DNA of 35,005 nt from a bacterium. Its GTDB lineage: Bacteria; Acidobacteriota; Thermoanaerobaculia; Multivoradales; J023. The position numbers and the translations under genes are program-made. The notes below the pieces were generated by a model. That model saw nothing but the letters and a program-made list of their open reading frames with translations, did no database searches and was not told where the DNA came from. Location of the stretch: assembly GCA_024226315.1 (NCBI GenBank), contig JAAELT010000230.1:1-35005 (forward strand), written 5' to 3'. Below, piece by piece: positions 7,597-17,200 of the stretch (position 1 is its first letter; each line of letters starts with the position of its first letter).

Positions 7597-8466
7597 CTAC
7601 GAGCTCTCGACGGCGGTCGTCCCGCCGTCTCCCGCAGTCGTCTCGGTGGCCGCCGGCTCGTCGACCGAAGCCGAGTCGGCGCCGGCCTCCTCCTGCTCAG
7701 GCGGCGAGTCGCCGTCGTCGGCAGGAGGCTCCTGGTCGGTGCGACCCGGCCGGGTGGTGGACGGGCGCACCTTGTCGGCCAGCTCGCCCTGGCCCACGAA
7801 GCGGCAGAGTTCCTCGAACTGACGCGCGACGCGCAGGAAGATCCGGTCGTAGTCGCCCATGCTCTCCTGCTTGTCGACCAGCAGTTGATCGATCTGGCGC
7901 TGCGTGACGTTGATCTGCTCGAGGTTCGAGCTCAGGTCCCGGCTGCTCGCCTGGATCTGCTCCGCCTTCGACCGGGGATCGATCGAGTCCTCGAACAGGG
8001 GCTCGCCCAGCATCCGGTCCCGGTCGTCCCGCGCGCCCTTGCGGCCGATCAGGTCGGCCTGGCGCACGAGCGAGATCGGATCGCGGGCCCTCGGATCCCG
8101 AAGGCCGAGGCCCTCGAGATCCGGCGCGGTGTACTGACCGGTGACGCTCCGGCGCAGACCGCTGACCTGCTTACCGAGGCGCACGAAGCCAGTGTCGCGC
8201 GCTTGGCGCAGGTCCGTCTGCGCGTCGTACTTGTCGTACAGCGCATGGTCGATCGCCAGCAGCTTGTCGAGCGCCGCTTGCAGCGTTCTCGCGTACGCAC
8301 TGATCTGGGCGAAGAAACCCGGGGGCTCGTCGCCTTCGTGCAGGTTGGGCTGGACGATGTCCAGCATGAGTTGCGCCACCATCGGACCCTGTTGCCACAG
8401 GGCCGAGATCACGAAGAGGCAGGACCTCATTCGCGTGGTGACTTCCTTGGATAGTTTGGCAGCCAT
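7597..8466 (-). CDS. Conserved-looking hypothetical protein with acidic low-complexity tail
   Basis: I do not recognise this 289-residue protein. It is soluble and mostly helical. Residues about 1-60 include [20 protein letters not shown] and a long amphipathic stretch. The middle (about 60-200) has repeated charged helices such as [19 protein letters not shown], suggesting a coiled coil. The last 60 or so residues are rich in Pro, Glu, Asp, Ala and Thr and probably disordered. I placed the start at ATG 8466, which has AAAGGAGAG about nine bases upstream; a longer frame reaching 8679 would run across the divergent promoter region and has a poor site. It is divergent from the sigma-like gene, so the two may be co-regulated. 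Confidence 0.7.
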   Translation of the reverse strand: MAAKLSKEVTTRMRSCLFVISALWQQGPMVAQLMLDIVQPNLHEGDEPPGFFAQISAYARTLQAALDKLLAIDHALYDKYDAQTDLRQARDTGFVRLGKQVSGLRRSVTGQYTAPDLEGLGLRDPRARDPISLVRQADLIGRKGARDDRDRMLGEPLFEDSIDPRSKAEQIQASSRDLSSNLEQINVTQRQIDQLLVDKQESMGDYDRIFLRVARQFEELCRFVGQGELADKVRPSTTRPGRTDQEPPADDGDSPPEQEEAGADSASVDEPAATETTAGDGGTTAVESS

Positions 8467-8489
8467 GATGGTTGCTCTCCTTTCTTGGT

Positions 8490-8506
8490 GCCCGGCGGTG
8501 CCGGGC
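8490..8506 (-). promoter_or_regulatory. Leader hairpin upstream of the 7597-8466 gene
   Basis: GCCCGGC and GCCGGGC are exact inverted repeats around a three-base loop. They sit in the minus-strand leader just before the AAAGGAGAG ribosome binding site. The hairpin could affect translation or leader stability; nothing further can be said from sequence. Confidence 0.35.
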
Positions 8507-8594
8507 GGATTTGGGTTGCGGCTCGTTGGAACCGCGTGGGCTCGATGGGTGAACCCCTGTCGTACTATACCGATGCCAGATACATCCAAGACAC

Positions 8595-8623
8595 TTGACA
8601 TTGAATTTATTTCTAGATACGTT
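8595..8623 (+). promoter_or_regulatory. Sigma-70-like promoter of the sigma-like gene, short or absent leader
   Basis: TTGACA at 8595-8600 is followed by a 17-base spacer in an AT-rich patch and TACGTT at 8618-8623. Transcription would start at about the ATG at 8630, implying a nearly leaderless message. No Shine-Dalgarno sequence precedes that ATG, which agrees. Confidence 0.5.
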
Positions 8624-8629
8624 ACGGAT

Positions 8630-9760
8630 ATGACTATAGAGCCGAGCAACTCAGAACGCCAACAGGGAGGGCCGCACACCGTCGCCGACGTCGAGAACGC
8701 GATCGGCGCTTTGGGCGAGGTCGGCTGGCGGCGCCTGCGGACCGCGGCGCGCGATTCGATCGGTGTCGACGACCCCGTGGCCGACCCCGAGGAGCTGCTG
8801 AACGAGGCTTTGATGCGCCTACTCGACGGCAGGAGAACCTGGCGCAGGGAGGTCGGCTTCGAGTACCAGCTGGCCCGCGTGATGGATTCGATTGCCAGCG
8901 ACTGGGGACGGCGAGAGGCGCCTTCTCCCGTGGTCAGCGAGCATCGGCTCTACTCATCGGACGAAGCGGAGGACGAGGACGCCCCCAGCCCGATGCCGGA
9001 GGCGGTGACGCCCGAGCCGAGCGCGGAGGACTCCCTCCTCGGCGCGCGGCGGGAGCGGCAGATCGCGAATCTCTTCATGGACGACCCGCGGGCGCTTCAG
9101 GTCTTGGAGTGCATGTCTGCGGGGCTCAGCCGCCGGGAGATGCGGCAGCGGACTCGGATGTCGGAGAAGCAGCTCGAGGCCGCCGTCCGGCGGGTTCGGC
9201 GAAGGGTCCGGGCCGCGTCATCGGCGCCGGCGGCAGCCGCGGGCGCCGAATCTGGCGATGACTCTGAAGTCACCGAGCAAGTCACCCCGCAAGTCGGGAG
9301 GCTCCTGAGCGTCATGGAGGGGGAGCTGAGCCGGGCGGAGCTCATGGCGCGTCTCGGGCTCGAGCACCGCGTGCACTTCACCGAGGTCTACCTGCGCCCG
9401 GCGCTGGAGGCGGGCTGGATCGAGATGACGATCCCGGACAAGCCCAACAGCAGCCTTCAGAAGTACCGGCGCATCGGCGAACGGGCCGCCAGGGGAACCT
9501 GGACGGCCCCGCCGCCGACCGAGCAAGTCACCCCGCAAGTCGAGGAGCTTCTCGGCGTCATGGAAGGGGAGCAGACACGGGCGGAGCTCATGGCGCGCCT
9601 GGGGCTGAAGGACCGGACGCACTTCGGCAAGGCCTACCTGCGGCCGGCGCTGGAGGCGGATCTGATCGAGATGACGATCCCGGAGAAGCCCCGCAGCCGG
9701 AGCCAAAGGTATCGACGGTTCGCGAAGGGTGCTGCTGCGGTTGGCCGGAAGGGCGTATGA
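8630..9760 (+). CDS. Sigma-70-like regulator fused to two winged-helix repeats
   Basis: The 376-residue protein starts at ATG 8630, next to a promoter-like sequence. Residues about 25-100 resemble sigma region 2 ([47 protein letters not shown]). About 145-200 resemble region 4 with an HTH ([28 protein letters not shown]). An Ala-rich linker then leads to two copies of a 65-residue domain (about 217-282 and 298-363). Each begins EQVTPQV and contains [10 protein letters not shown] and LRPALEA..IEMTIP.KP, matching the winged-helix tail found at the C-terminus of Fic and RecG-like regulators. The gene may be an ECF-like sigma factor or an anti-activator retaining the fold. A truncated paralogue fragment lies at 1260-1415, so the family is multicopy in this genome. 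Confidence 0.7.
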   Translation: MTIEPSNSERQQGGPHTVADVENAIGALGEVGWRRLRTAARDSIGVDDPVADPEELLNEALMRLLDGRRTWRREVGFEYQLARVMDSIASDWGRREAPSPVVSEHRLYSSDEAEDEDAPSPMPEAVTPEPSAEDSLLGARRERQIANLFMDDPRALQVLECMSAGLSRREMRQRTRMSEKQLEAAVRRVRRRVRAASSAPAAAAGAESGDDSEVTEQVTPQVGRLLSVMEGELSRAELMARLGLEHRVHFTEVYLRPALEAGWIEMTIPDKPNSSLQKYRRIGERAARGTWTAPPPTEQVTPQVEELLGVMEGEQTRAELMARLGLKDRTHFGKAYLRPALEADLIEMTIPEKPRSRSQRYRRFAKGAAAVGRKGV

Positions 9761-9849
9761 TAGCCTCCAGGTAGAGAGAATTGCGGCCGACACTGAGCGA
9801 GAGATCGGCCGGCCCCCCTCCAGCTGGGACTTCGAACGTCGAGCCAGAA

Positions 9850-10245
9850 ATGTCGGTTGAGATCACCCTGAAACTGCCTGAGCCCCTGGTCGAGAACGCG
9901 GAACGCTACGGCCGGATAACCCACCGCGCCCTCGAGACCGTGCTGGCCGAGGCACTGAAGATGATGTGGCCTTCACTGGGGAACCTGCCGGAGGACGATC
10001 CATTCCCGCGTGTGTCGAACCTTTCGGACGCCCAAGTCCTGGAGCTCGCCGACTCCAAAATGGACGCGGCTCAGAACGAACGACTGGCCGGTCTTCAGGC
10101 CAGGGGCAAGGCCGGGGGATTGACATCGGCCGAGCGTCTCGAGTTGGCGGCTCTCTTGCAGATTTACCAGCTGGGACAGCTCCGCAAATCGGAGGGCCTG
10201 AGCGAAGCGGTTCAGAGAGGCTTGCGGCAACCTCTTCCCGCATGA
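9850..10245 (+). CDS. Small hypothetical protein coupled to an HNH endonuclease
   Basis: This 131-residue protein begins MSVEITLKLPEPLVENAERYG, like a short strand-helix DNA-binding or antitoxin-type N-terminus. A helical middle follows with VLELADSKMDAAQNERLAGL, then LTSAERLELAALLQIYQLGQLRKSE. No catalytic motif is visible. The stop overlaps the ATG of the HNH gene by three bases (ATGA), so the two are translated together. I recall homologous pairs in cyanobacteria and Chloroflexi with an unknown role; an antitoxin or specificity role for this protein is inference. The start at 9850 is favoured by the conserved-looking N-terminus; an upstream TTG at 9781 is in frame. Confidence 0.7.
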   Translation: MSVEITLKLPEPLVENAERYGRITHRALETVLAEALKMMWPSLGNLPEDDPFPRVSNLSDAQVLELADSKMDAAQNERLAGLQARGKAGGLTSAERLELAALLQIYQLGQLRKSEGLSEAVQRGLRQPLPA

Positions 10246-10673
10246 CGTATCTCTCAGAAGATACGCGCCGACGAGTACGACGACGTGCCGGTAATCGCTG
10301 TGAATACTGTCTAAGCCACCAGGACTACGTGTTGGGTCGGCTTCAGATCGACCATGTGATACCCATTATTCGGGGCGGACCGAGTACCGAGGACAATCTC
10401 TGCCTTGCCTGTGAGCTCTGTAATCAATACAAGTGGGCCAAGACGGAAGGCAGGGATCCCGAGACCCTGGAAGTCGTTTCTTTGTTTCATCCCCGCAGAC
10501 AATCGTGGCCGCGACACTTCGCCTGGAGCACGGACGGCACGAAGATCATCGGGCTGACGGCTTGTGGACGAGCGACGGTCATTGACCTCGGATTGAATAA
10601 TCCCCTGGCCGTCACCGTCCGCCGCAATTGGATCGGTGCCGGCTGGCACCCGCCTACGCCTGTTTCCTCGTAG
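10242..10673 (+). CDS. HNH endonuclease
   Basis: The 143-residue protein begins MTYLSEDTRRRVRRRAGNRC. It carries a complete HNH motif: zinc ligands C20-x2-C23 and C57-x2-C60, the D37-H38 pair in LQIDHVIPI with the GG turn after it, and NLCLACELCNQYK with the Asn and Lys of the final helix. Such small HNH proteins cleave or nick DNA and occur in defence, intron and phage settings. It is translationally coupled to the small protein before it. The C-terminal 75 residues carry no known motif but include TDGTKIIGLTACGRATV, typical of the cyanobacterial-type subgroup. I see no T-run terminator after the stop. Confidence 0.88.
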   Translation: MTYLSEDTRRRVRRRAGNRCEYCLSHQDYVLGRLQIDHVIPIIRGGPSTEDNLCLACELCNQYKWAKTEGRDPETLEVVSLFHPRRQSWPRHFAWSTDGTKIIGLTACGRATVIDLGLNNPLAVTVRRNWIGAGWHPPTPVSS

Positions 10674-11133
10674 CACCGCCCATGCCTGTGCCATATCCCA
10701 GCCCCGCCGCGGTTCCAGCCACCTCGGCCGGCTGAGCCGACCGAGACGACAAACGGCTGGCTACTCGACGACCAAGACTGGTCGAGAAGGCCATCACACC
10801 GAGCCCGAGCCCGGGTCCACGGGAACGCTAGCACAATGATGCGGTCGAGCGGCAGCCTCTGGCTGCGACGCCGACCGGCTCGTAAGTTATTGAAAACAAA
10901 CGCCGGCCGAAGAGGGTGGCACTATTTGACGCTGCGCATCTGGCCCATGCCAGCACTGTCCTGCCCACCGTCGATAGCTGCACCAAACGCAGCCTCGCCT
11001 GTGTCGCGACTGCCTGACAGAGCGTGTCGCCGGCATTCCTGCGGATCTGGGACGGTATCCTTCTCCAGAGTGAGATCTTCTGGCGAACGAATAAGGACCG
11101 AAACAATGCTATTCTCCCGCGCGGGAGGACATC
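10674..11133 (+). other. Intergenic region without a convincing gene
   Basis: Short open frames exist on both strands (for example 10836-11279 plus, 10828-11106 minus), but their composition is Arg/Cys/Ser rich, they lack ribosome binding sites and resemble no family. A weak hairpin (TCGGC/GCCGA) lies near 10723-10741. GCGGGAGG lies about seven bases before the next ATG at 11134. I see nothing else. Confidence 0.5.
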
Positions 11134-11514
11134 ATGCGCAGACGAAATCTCATGACCCCGTTGGCCCTGTTCCTGGTGCTCGTTGCATCGGCTTCGGGTG
11201 CAGCGACTATCCCGATCATCGATGCCACGGGGGACGGCATGGCCACGCTCGACGGGCCAGGAGGCATAGCGGTGGATGATGCGGGCAACGTCTACGTGAC
11301 GGCGAGCACCAGCGACACCACCTTCAAGAACACACCTGGCGGGGTGATCACCGAGATCATCGACGCCGCGGGGGACGGCGTCGCCGCACTCGCCGTGGCA
11401 TTCGGCACGGCGGTGGATGGTACGGGTAACGTCTACGTGGGGGGTTTCTCTCGGACAACCTCTTCAAGATCACCAGGAATCTTGGTGTGTGAGATCACGA
11501 TCGATCTTACCTGA
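11134..11514 (+). pseudogene. Exported NHL-repeat protein, frameshifted and truncated
   Basis: The protein has a signal peptide (about residues 1-22, ending ASGAA) followed by NHL beta-propeller pieces: LDGPGGIAVDDAGNVYVTA (about 40-58) and VDGTGNVYVGGFS (about 94-106). Repeats of this type run ITEIIDATGDG then GNVYV then FKITP. After GGFS the zero frame gives RTTSSRSPG, but the shifted frame gives SDNLFKITRNLGV and stops at 11490-11492, so a one-base change near 11449 has broken the repeat. A full member would have several more repeats. I read it as a decaying gene; a short exported remnant may still be made. Confidence 0.6.
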
Positions 11515-11546
11515 GAGCAATAACAGGCGAATGCGCTGTCAGCGGA

Positions 11547-14195
11547 ATGAGCAGGGGTGGCGTAATGAGACGGTCCGATAATTCCCCCAAAACCGTCCTC
11601 GAAACGATTCTCGACTGGTCGCAGGACCGTCCCGAGTGGCAGCGCGACGCACTGCGCCGCATCGTTTCAAAGGGGAAGTTGGAGAAGCCCGACCTAGATG
11701 AGCTGCTCGATCTTTGCAAGGTGGGTAGGAGCGGCGCGGGGAATGGGCTGAAGCCCTCACCGCTGACAAAGAGCCATCTGCCCGCGAATCCTGGACAGGA
11801 TTCGGCGGTGTCGTTGGTCTCCATCGCGGAGGTAGACGGCGTCAACAATCTGGCTCCCGGCCAGACGCTGACGTTCGAGCAGAACGGCATCACCGTTATC
11901 TATGGTGACAACGGCACGGGCAAGTCGGGCTATTCGCGCATTCTGAAACGCACCTGTAGGGCGCGACATGCTGGCAAAATAGAGCCCAATGTTTACGCGC
12001 TACAACCGTCGTCGGCGCTGGCTTCTGCGACGATTACTTACGGTGTCGGCGGCGTGGCGCAGGCGCCCGAGAAGTGGGAAGACGAAGAGCATCCGCATTC
12101 GGTAATGTCGGCAGTGAGCGTTTTTGACAGCGAATGCGCCTCTGTCTATATCGACAGAAAAAACGAAGTGGCCTTCCGGCCATTCGGCCTTGATATTCCA
12201 GACGAGTTGGCGGGTGCCTGTTTGTACTTGAAGGACGCTCTCACGTCTGAGCGAAGGCTGCTAGAAAGATCTCGCAATCCGGTTCTACTCAAGCCATCCT
12301 GGAAGGAAACGACCGCAGTGGGCAAGGCGCTCGCGGCGCTGAGACAAGATACTGATGTTCAGGGAATCAGAGATCTGGGAACACTGACTGAGGAAGAGGC
12401 TACGCGGTTGTCACGTCTCCGTGAGGATCTTTCAAAGAACCCAGCTACGGCGGCGGCACAGCAGGAGCTGAAGGCAAACAACATCAAGCACCTTCGTGAC
12501 TCGGTCAAGCTGATCGGGACGAGGACGACGGACAGCGTACTGTTGGCGGTTCATGGTGCCGAGCGGGACGCGCGCGTGAAGCGGGAGGCGGCACGCATAG
12601 CCGCCGAAAAGGCATTCTCCGGTGAACTGCTGGCGGGGGTCGGTGGGGAGGTGTGGCAATCTTTGTGGGATTCGGCGCGGCGGTATTCGACGGAGGTTGC
12701 TTATCCAGGAGAGCCATTCCCGTCCTCGTCGAAAGAGGCCAGCTGTGTGTTGTGTCAACAGCCGCTGCAGGCGGCGGCCCTCGACCGCATGGCTCGGTTT
12801 GAGGAGTTCATCCAGAAGGATACGGAACGCCAGGCTCAAGCGGCTGAGAAAGTCGCCGAAGGAGCAGTATGGGAGCTTGATTCCGTGATTATTAGCACAC
12901 GCCCCCTGAAACTAAACTTGCAAGAGGTTTCTATACAAGAGGCCGGCTTGGCGCGTGAGACGCGCCGTTTCCTGGCGGAGGCGAGGCTGAGAAGATATGT
13001 GGTGATGAAGAAACTGGGAAGTGCCCAGATGCCTGTCTTGCCGGGGGGAGCTGTGCATCCGGGCGAGAGTCTCACTCAGCTCGAAGCCTCGATACGCGAG
13101 TACGCCGCGGAACTCCAGAAAGCCGTTAGAGGCGAGAAACGGGAAAAACTGGAAGCGGATTTTGCGGAACTGACCGACCGCGAGCTTCTAGGCGGGATGA
13201 TCCACGCAGTCGAAGAGGAGGTGTCTAGGCTCAAGAGCATCCAATTCATGACGCAGTGCCTCGCGGATACGACTACCAACAAGATCACGAAGATTGGTAA
13301 CGATATCGCCGACACGGTCATCACGCCAAAGCTGCGCGACCGCTTTCAGCAGGAGATTGTCAAGCTCGCGGCGGAAAAGGTGCGAGTGGAAATCGTCCGA
13401 TCCGGCGGGAAATACGGTTCGCCGCAATACCAGGTGCGCCTGTTTGCGAAACCCAATACAAAGGTGAAGAACATCCTTAGTGAGGGAGAACGGACGTGTG
13501 TAGCCCTGGCCGCCTTTCTCACGGAAGTTGCCACGGCGACACACCGCTCAGCGTTCGTTTTCGATGACCCCGTTTCTTCCCTAGACCACCGCTGGCGAAA
13601 GCAGGTGGCAAAGCGCCTTGTGGAGGAGGCGCACCATCGGCAAATAGTCGTTTTCACGCACGATTTGGTATTCGTGAACGACCTGCACGATCTCGCGCGA
13701 CAAGAGAAAAGGCCCAGTCAGCTTTTCACGGTCAGCCGCGGACCCGCGGGTGCAGGCGTGGTAAAGCAGGGGCATCCATGGAAAGCCCAAAGCGTAGAGG
13801 ACCGCATCGACAAACTAATGAAGGAGACGCGGGAAGCGAAGAAGCTCTACGACAAGGACGAGGAAGAGATGTACCGAAACAAGGCGGCCAGCATCTACGA
13901 TGACCTTCGGGCATCCTGGGAACGTGCAGTGGAGCACGTTGCGTTATTCCGCGTCGTCGTGCGGCACAGGGACTACATCGATACGAAGTATCTGAAGAAG
14001 GCCACGGTTTTGACAGAAGCTGATTGTGACATCTTCCATGCCGGGTACAAGAAGTGCAGCGATGTTGTAGGCGCTCATGACCCGTCGAGTGGCAGGAATG
14101 CGGAATTGCCGCCGCCGAAAGAGATTATGCAGGACATCGAGACGCTCAGTAGTTGGGTAAAAGCTATAAGAGAAAGGCAAAAGCAGATCGCATGA
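11547..14195 (+). CDS. Zinc-hook ABC ATPase of the AAA_13/RloC-PrrC type
   Basis: The 882-residue protein has a Walker A loop YGDNGTGKSGYS (about residues 117-128), long coiled coils broken by a CVLC zinc-hook-like motif (about 401-404), the ABC signature LSEGERTCVALAAFL (about 644), Walker B FVFDDPVSSLD (about 668-678) and the switch histidine in VVFTHDLVF. The last 100 residues hold LRASWERAVEHV, where R788 and E792 have the R-x3-E spacing of the PrrC anticodon nuclease, with candidate histidines downstream. RloC/PrrC proteins cleave tRNA after phage damage to the host. I cannot confirm the nuclease from motif alone; a plain SMC-like ATPase is the alternative. Codon use is less GC-rich than the operons around it, which fits transfer. 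ATG 11565 with AGGGGT upstream is an alternative start. Confidence 0.75.
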   Translation: MSRGGVMRRSDNSPKTVLETILDWSQDRPEWQRDALRRIVSKGKLEKPDLDELLDLCKVGRSGAGNGLKPSPLTKSHLPANPGQDSAVSLVSIAEVDGVNNLAPGQTLTFEQNGITVIYGDNGTGKSGYSRILKRTCRARHAGKIEPNVYALQPSSALASATITYGVGGVAQAPEKWEDEEHPHSVMSAVSVFDSECASVYIDRKNEVAFRPFGLDIPDELAGACLYLKDALTSERRLLERSRNPVLLKPSWKETTAVGKALAALRQDTDVQGIRDLGTLTEEEATRLSRLREDLSKNPATAAAQQELKANNIKHLRDSVKLIGTRTTDSVLLAVHGAERDARVKREAARIAAEKAFSGELLAGVGGEVWQSLWDSARRYSTEVAYPGEPFPSSSKEASCVLCQQPLQAAALDRMARFEEFIQKDTERQAQAAEKVAEGAVWELDSVIISTRPLKLNLQEVSIQEAGLARETRRFLAEARLRRYVVMKKLGSAQMPVLPGGAVHPGESLTQLEASIREYAAELQKAVRGEKREKLEADFAELTDRELLGGMIHAVEEEVSRLKSIQFMTQCLADTTTNKITKIGNDIADTVITPKLRDRFQQEIVKLAAEKVRVEIVRSGGKYGSPQYQVRLFAKPNTKVKNILSEGERTCVALAAFLTEVATATHRSAFVFDDPVSSLDHRWRKQVAKRLVEEAHHRQIVVFTHDLVFVNDLHDLARQEKRPSQLFTVSRGPAGAGVVKQGHPWKAQSVEDRIDKLMKETREAKKLYDKDEEEMYRNKAASIYDDLRASWERAVEHVALFRVVVRHRDYIDTKYLKKATVLTEADCDIFHAGYKKCSDVVGAHDPSSGRNAELPPPKEIMQDIETLSSWVKAIRERQKQIA

Positions 14196-14292
14196 AGCTG
14201 AATCATGCGTTAGGCGTCCTACCGCCACCGAGCTCTGGCCGGAGTCTTCTTGTCATTAGGACCTACCTACGGAGCCCCGTTATGGACAAGCT

Positions 14293-17200
14293 CTAGGGTC
14301 CTATAGACTCGATGTGGCTGCGACCTGCACCCAACTTGACTACCCGCAATTGGACCCCGATCCGCTGGTCCAGATCCTGGACGTGGGAGATGATGCCAAC
14401 TTGGTGCCCCGACGCTTGCAGGGCGTCGAACGCGGACAAAGCGGTTTCCAGAGTCTCCTGGTCCAATGTACCGAATCCCTCATCGATGAACAGCGATTCC
14501 ACAGGGGTGTCGGACGCGGAAAGCGAAGAAAGACCGAGTGCTAGTGCCAAGGAGGCCAGGAAGGTCTCGCCTCCGGAGAGGCTGTTGATGGAGCGGATGT
14601 CGTCTCCCATGTCACGGTCGATCACCTGCAGCTCGATGTCTTCTCCAGGCACACGGCCCAGGCAGTAGCGCGGTGCCAAGTCTCGTAGGTGTGCGTTCGC
14701 GTAGCCCAAGAGGGAATCCAGAGTCAGCCCCTGGGCGAACTTGCGGAATTTGTGGCCGTCGTGGGAGCCGATGACTTCGTTGAGCGTCGCCCACCGTATG
14801 GAGAGGGCTTCCTGCAGGGAGATCTCTGTCGCGAGAGCATCCGCCTTGGTCCGAGCGGTGTCGTCTTGTTTGATTCCGAGCCACATTTCCTGTGCTGCTT
14901 CTTCGGCCTTTTGGTGCCCTTCGGCGGCGATCTCTTTCTGAGCGGTCGCGTCCTTCTCCGAGACCTCAGGGCGATCTGTCCTCTCATGTTCCTGCCGGCG
15001 CTCACGCCGTTCCGCGAGAACAGATGTAGCGACTTGAAGGGCCTGCTGGATTGCACCGAGGGTACGCGCCTCGGTGTCACACCATACAGTGTCGTGCTCC
15101 AGGCGCTTGCGGAGTGTTTCTAGACCGATTTCGTTCTCTGCAAGCTTTTTTTGCAGTGCGTGCTGGGCGTCTTCAAGTATCGAGGTTTCTTTCCGGAGCT
15201 GCAAGCGGGCCCCGTCCAGCCTCGCTTCGGCGGCTTTCAAGCTGGCCCGCGTCTCACGTTCGACGTCAAGTGCAAGGTCGAGGGCGTTGGCTGCGTTGAT
15301 ACTGGCCCGCTCGAGGGCCCGTTTGACGTCAGCGACTGGTTGGCCATCAAGCACCTGCCCCCGCTCCTTGCGCAGCTTGTCCAAGGCTCCGAAGAGTTTC
15401 CGCCGCCTCTTTTCTTGCGCTGTGGCAGCGGCGCGGGCAGCCTCGACCTCCGCGGCGACCTTGGCCGCGCGGGGTTGCAGCTCTGCGAGCGCCGCACTGC
15501 TTTGTTCGTGGGCGGTGGTCTGCTGTCGGAATTCGAGCACCTCGGCCTGGCGGGCTTCTCGGAAGGCGTTGCTATCTGTCTCCAGTTGCTCCTGCCAATC
15601 CGGGCGGTCACCCAAAGAGGTCTCAAGGGATTTCAGTGCCGCCAAGCGCCGGCGGTGGTCCTCGTCTAGTTGACGAAACATCCTTGCGAGGGCGTCGGAC
15701 GTCTGGCGTTCCCTTTTCTCCGCTCGTTCCCGCGCTGCCAAGCACACGTCGCGTGACTCGCGGGCGGTATCCCGGACGCTTCGACCTTTCTTGGCCTCCC
15801 CGGCGAGGGCCTTGAAATCCTGTTCCATCTGAGTCAGGTCATCCAGCGCCTGCTCTGCCATCGAAACTGCGTCCTCCACCGTCGAAGTCGCCTTTCTGGA
15901 AAGAGGGTCGTCCGGTATTACGCTCTCCGGCGGTCCGCTCTCGCGAACTGTCTCGAGGACCCCTACCCAGGACCTCTGCAAGGCAGGCAGTTGGCCGGCC
16001 GCCAAGGCGGCCTGCTTGGTCTGATCTTTCGCCTCGGTCTCGGAGGCTTTTGCTTGTTCTCTCGCGGTGGCGAGGTCGGCCGTCAACTGCATGCCGCCGT
16101 CTTTCAGTTCCTGCAGACGTTGCTGCTGTCCGGCGAGCGCGTCGGACGATACTCCGTCGTGCTGGAAGGGGTGAGAGGTGGAACCGCAAAGGGGGCAGGG
16201 CTCACCATCCACCAGGTCGGAGCGCCGCTCCGCGAGTTCGCGGATGGCTCGGGACTCTCTGAGGGCACGATCCGCTTCGTCGAGGCGAATTCGATGATCG
16301 CGGAGGGCTGTGCGGGTGTGCTCAACAGCGTCGAGGGCCGCCTGCTGTTTCTTCCGGGCTTCTTCCACTGCACTTTCGGCACGCTGCTGTTCAGCCTGTG
16401 TCCGCTGCGCCTCCGCCAGCACCGCCTCGGCACTTCGCAGCGCATCCCGGCGGCGTTCGCAGGTCTTCCGCTGTGCTTCGAGTTGCTCCTGCCTGCCCTC
16501 GGGAATCGCCGCTTCGGCATGATCGACCACCTGCTGGCATTCCTCGAGCTTCCGCTCGGCCGTGTCTGCCTCGGTGGTCGCTACCTTTGCAGCTTCCGCG
16601 GCCTGAGACGCAGCGTCTTTCAGTTTGGGGAGCTTCTCGCCTGTCTCCGCCGCGGCACTCGAGGCTTCAGCGTGTTCGAGGAGAGCGGCCTTCAAGTGGT
16701 TCCAGGCACCACTTAAGGCCTGGGCGTCTGGATGCTTCTTCAGCCAGGCATCCGATGCATCTCGTTTTTTCTTTTCATCGCCCACGGCATTGGCAGCGGC
16801 TTCGGATCTCTCGGTCGCCTCCTGTGCATGGGACGCGGCGGTGGTCGCGGTCGTGCTCGCTTCCTCGGCCTCGCGCTCGGCCGAGCCGAGGCGATCGTCG
16901 AGCAAGGACGCCTTCTCGAGATCCGGCGTCTTGGTTTCGTGGTCCTGCTTCGCCCGCTCCTGTGCCGCCCGCCCTTCGGTTAGCTTCTTTTCGGCCTGCG
17001 CCATGGTTTCGCGGGCATCCTGCAGGCGGTCGCTCTCATCCGCGACGCGCTCACGCTCCTCGTCTCGCCTTTGTGTCGCAATGTCCTGCTGTTGTACCGA
17101 CGAGCGCAGGGGCTGGACCGCCTTCACGAGGTCCAGGGTTACGCGGCGCTCCCGGGCCCGTTCCCATTGCTTGGAGGCCTTTGCATGGGCCTCTTTCCCC

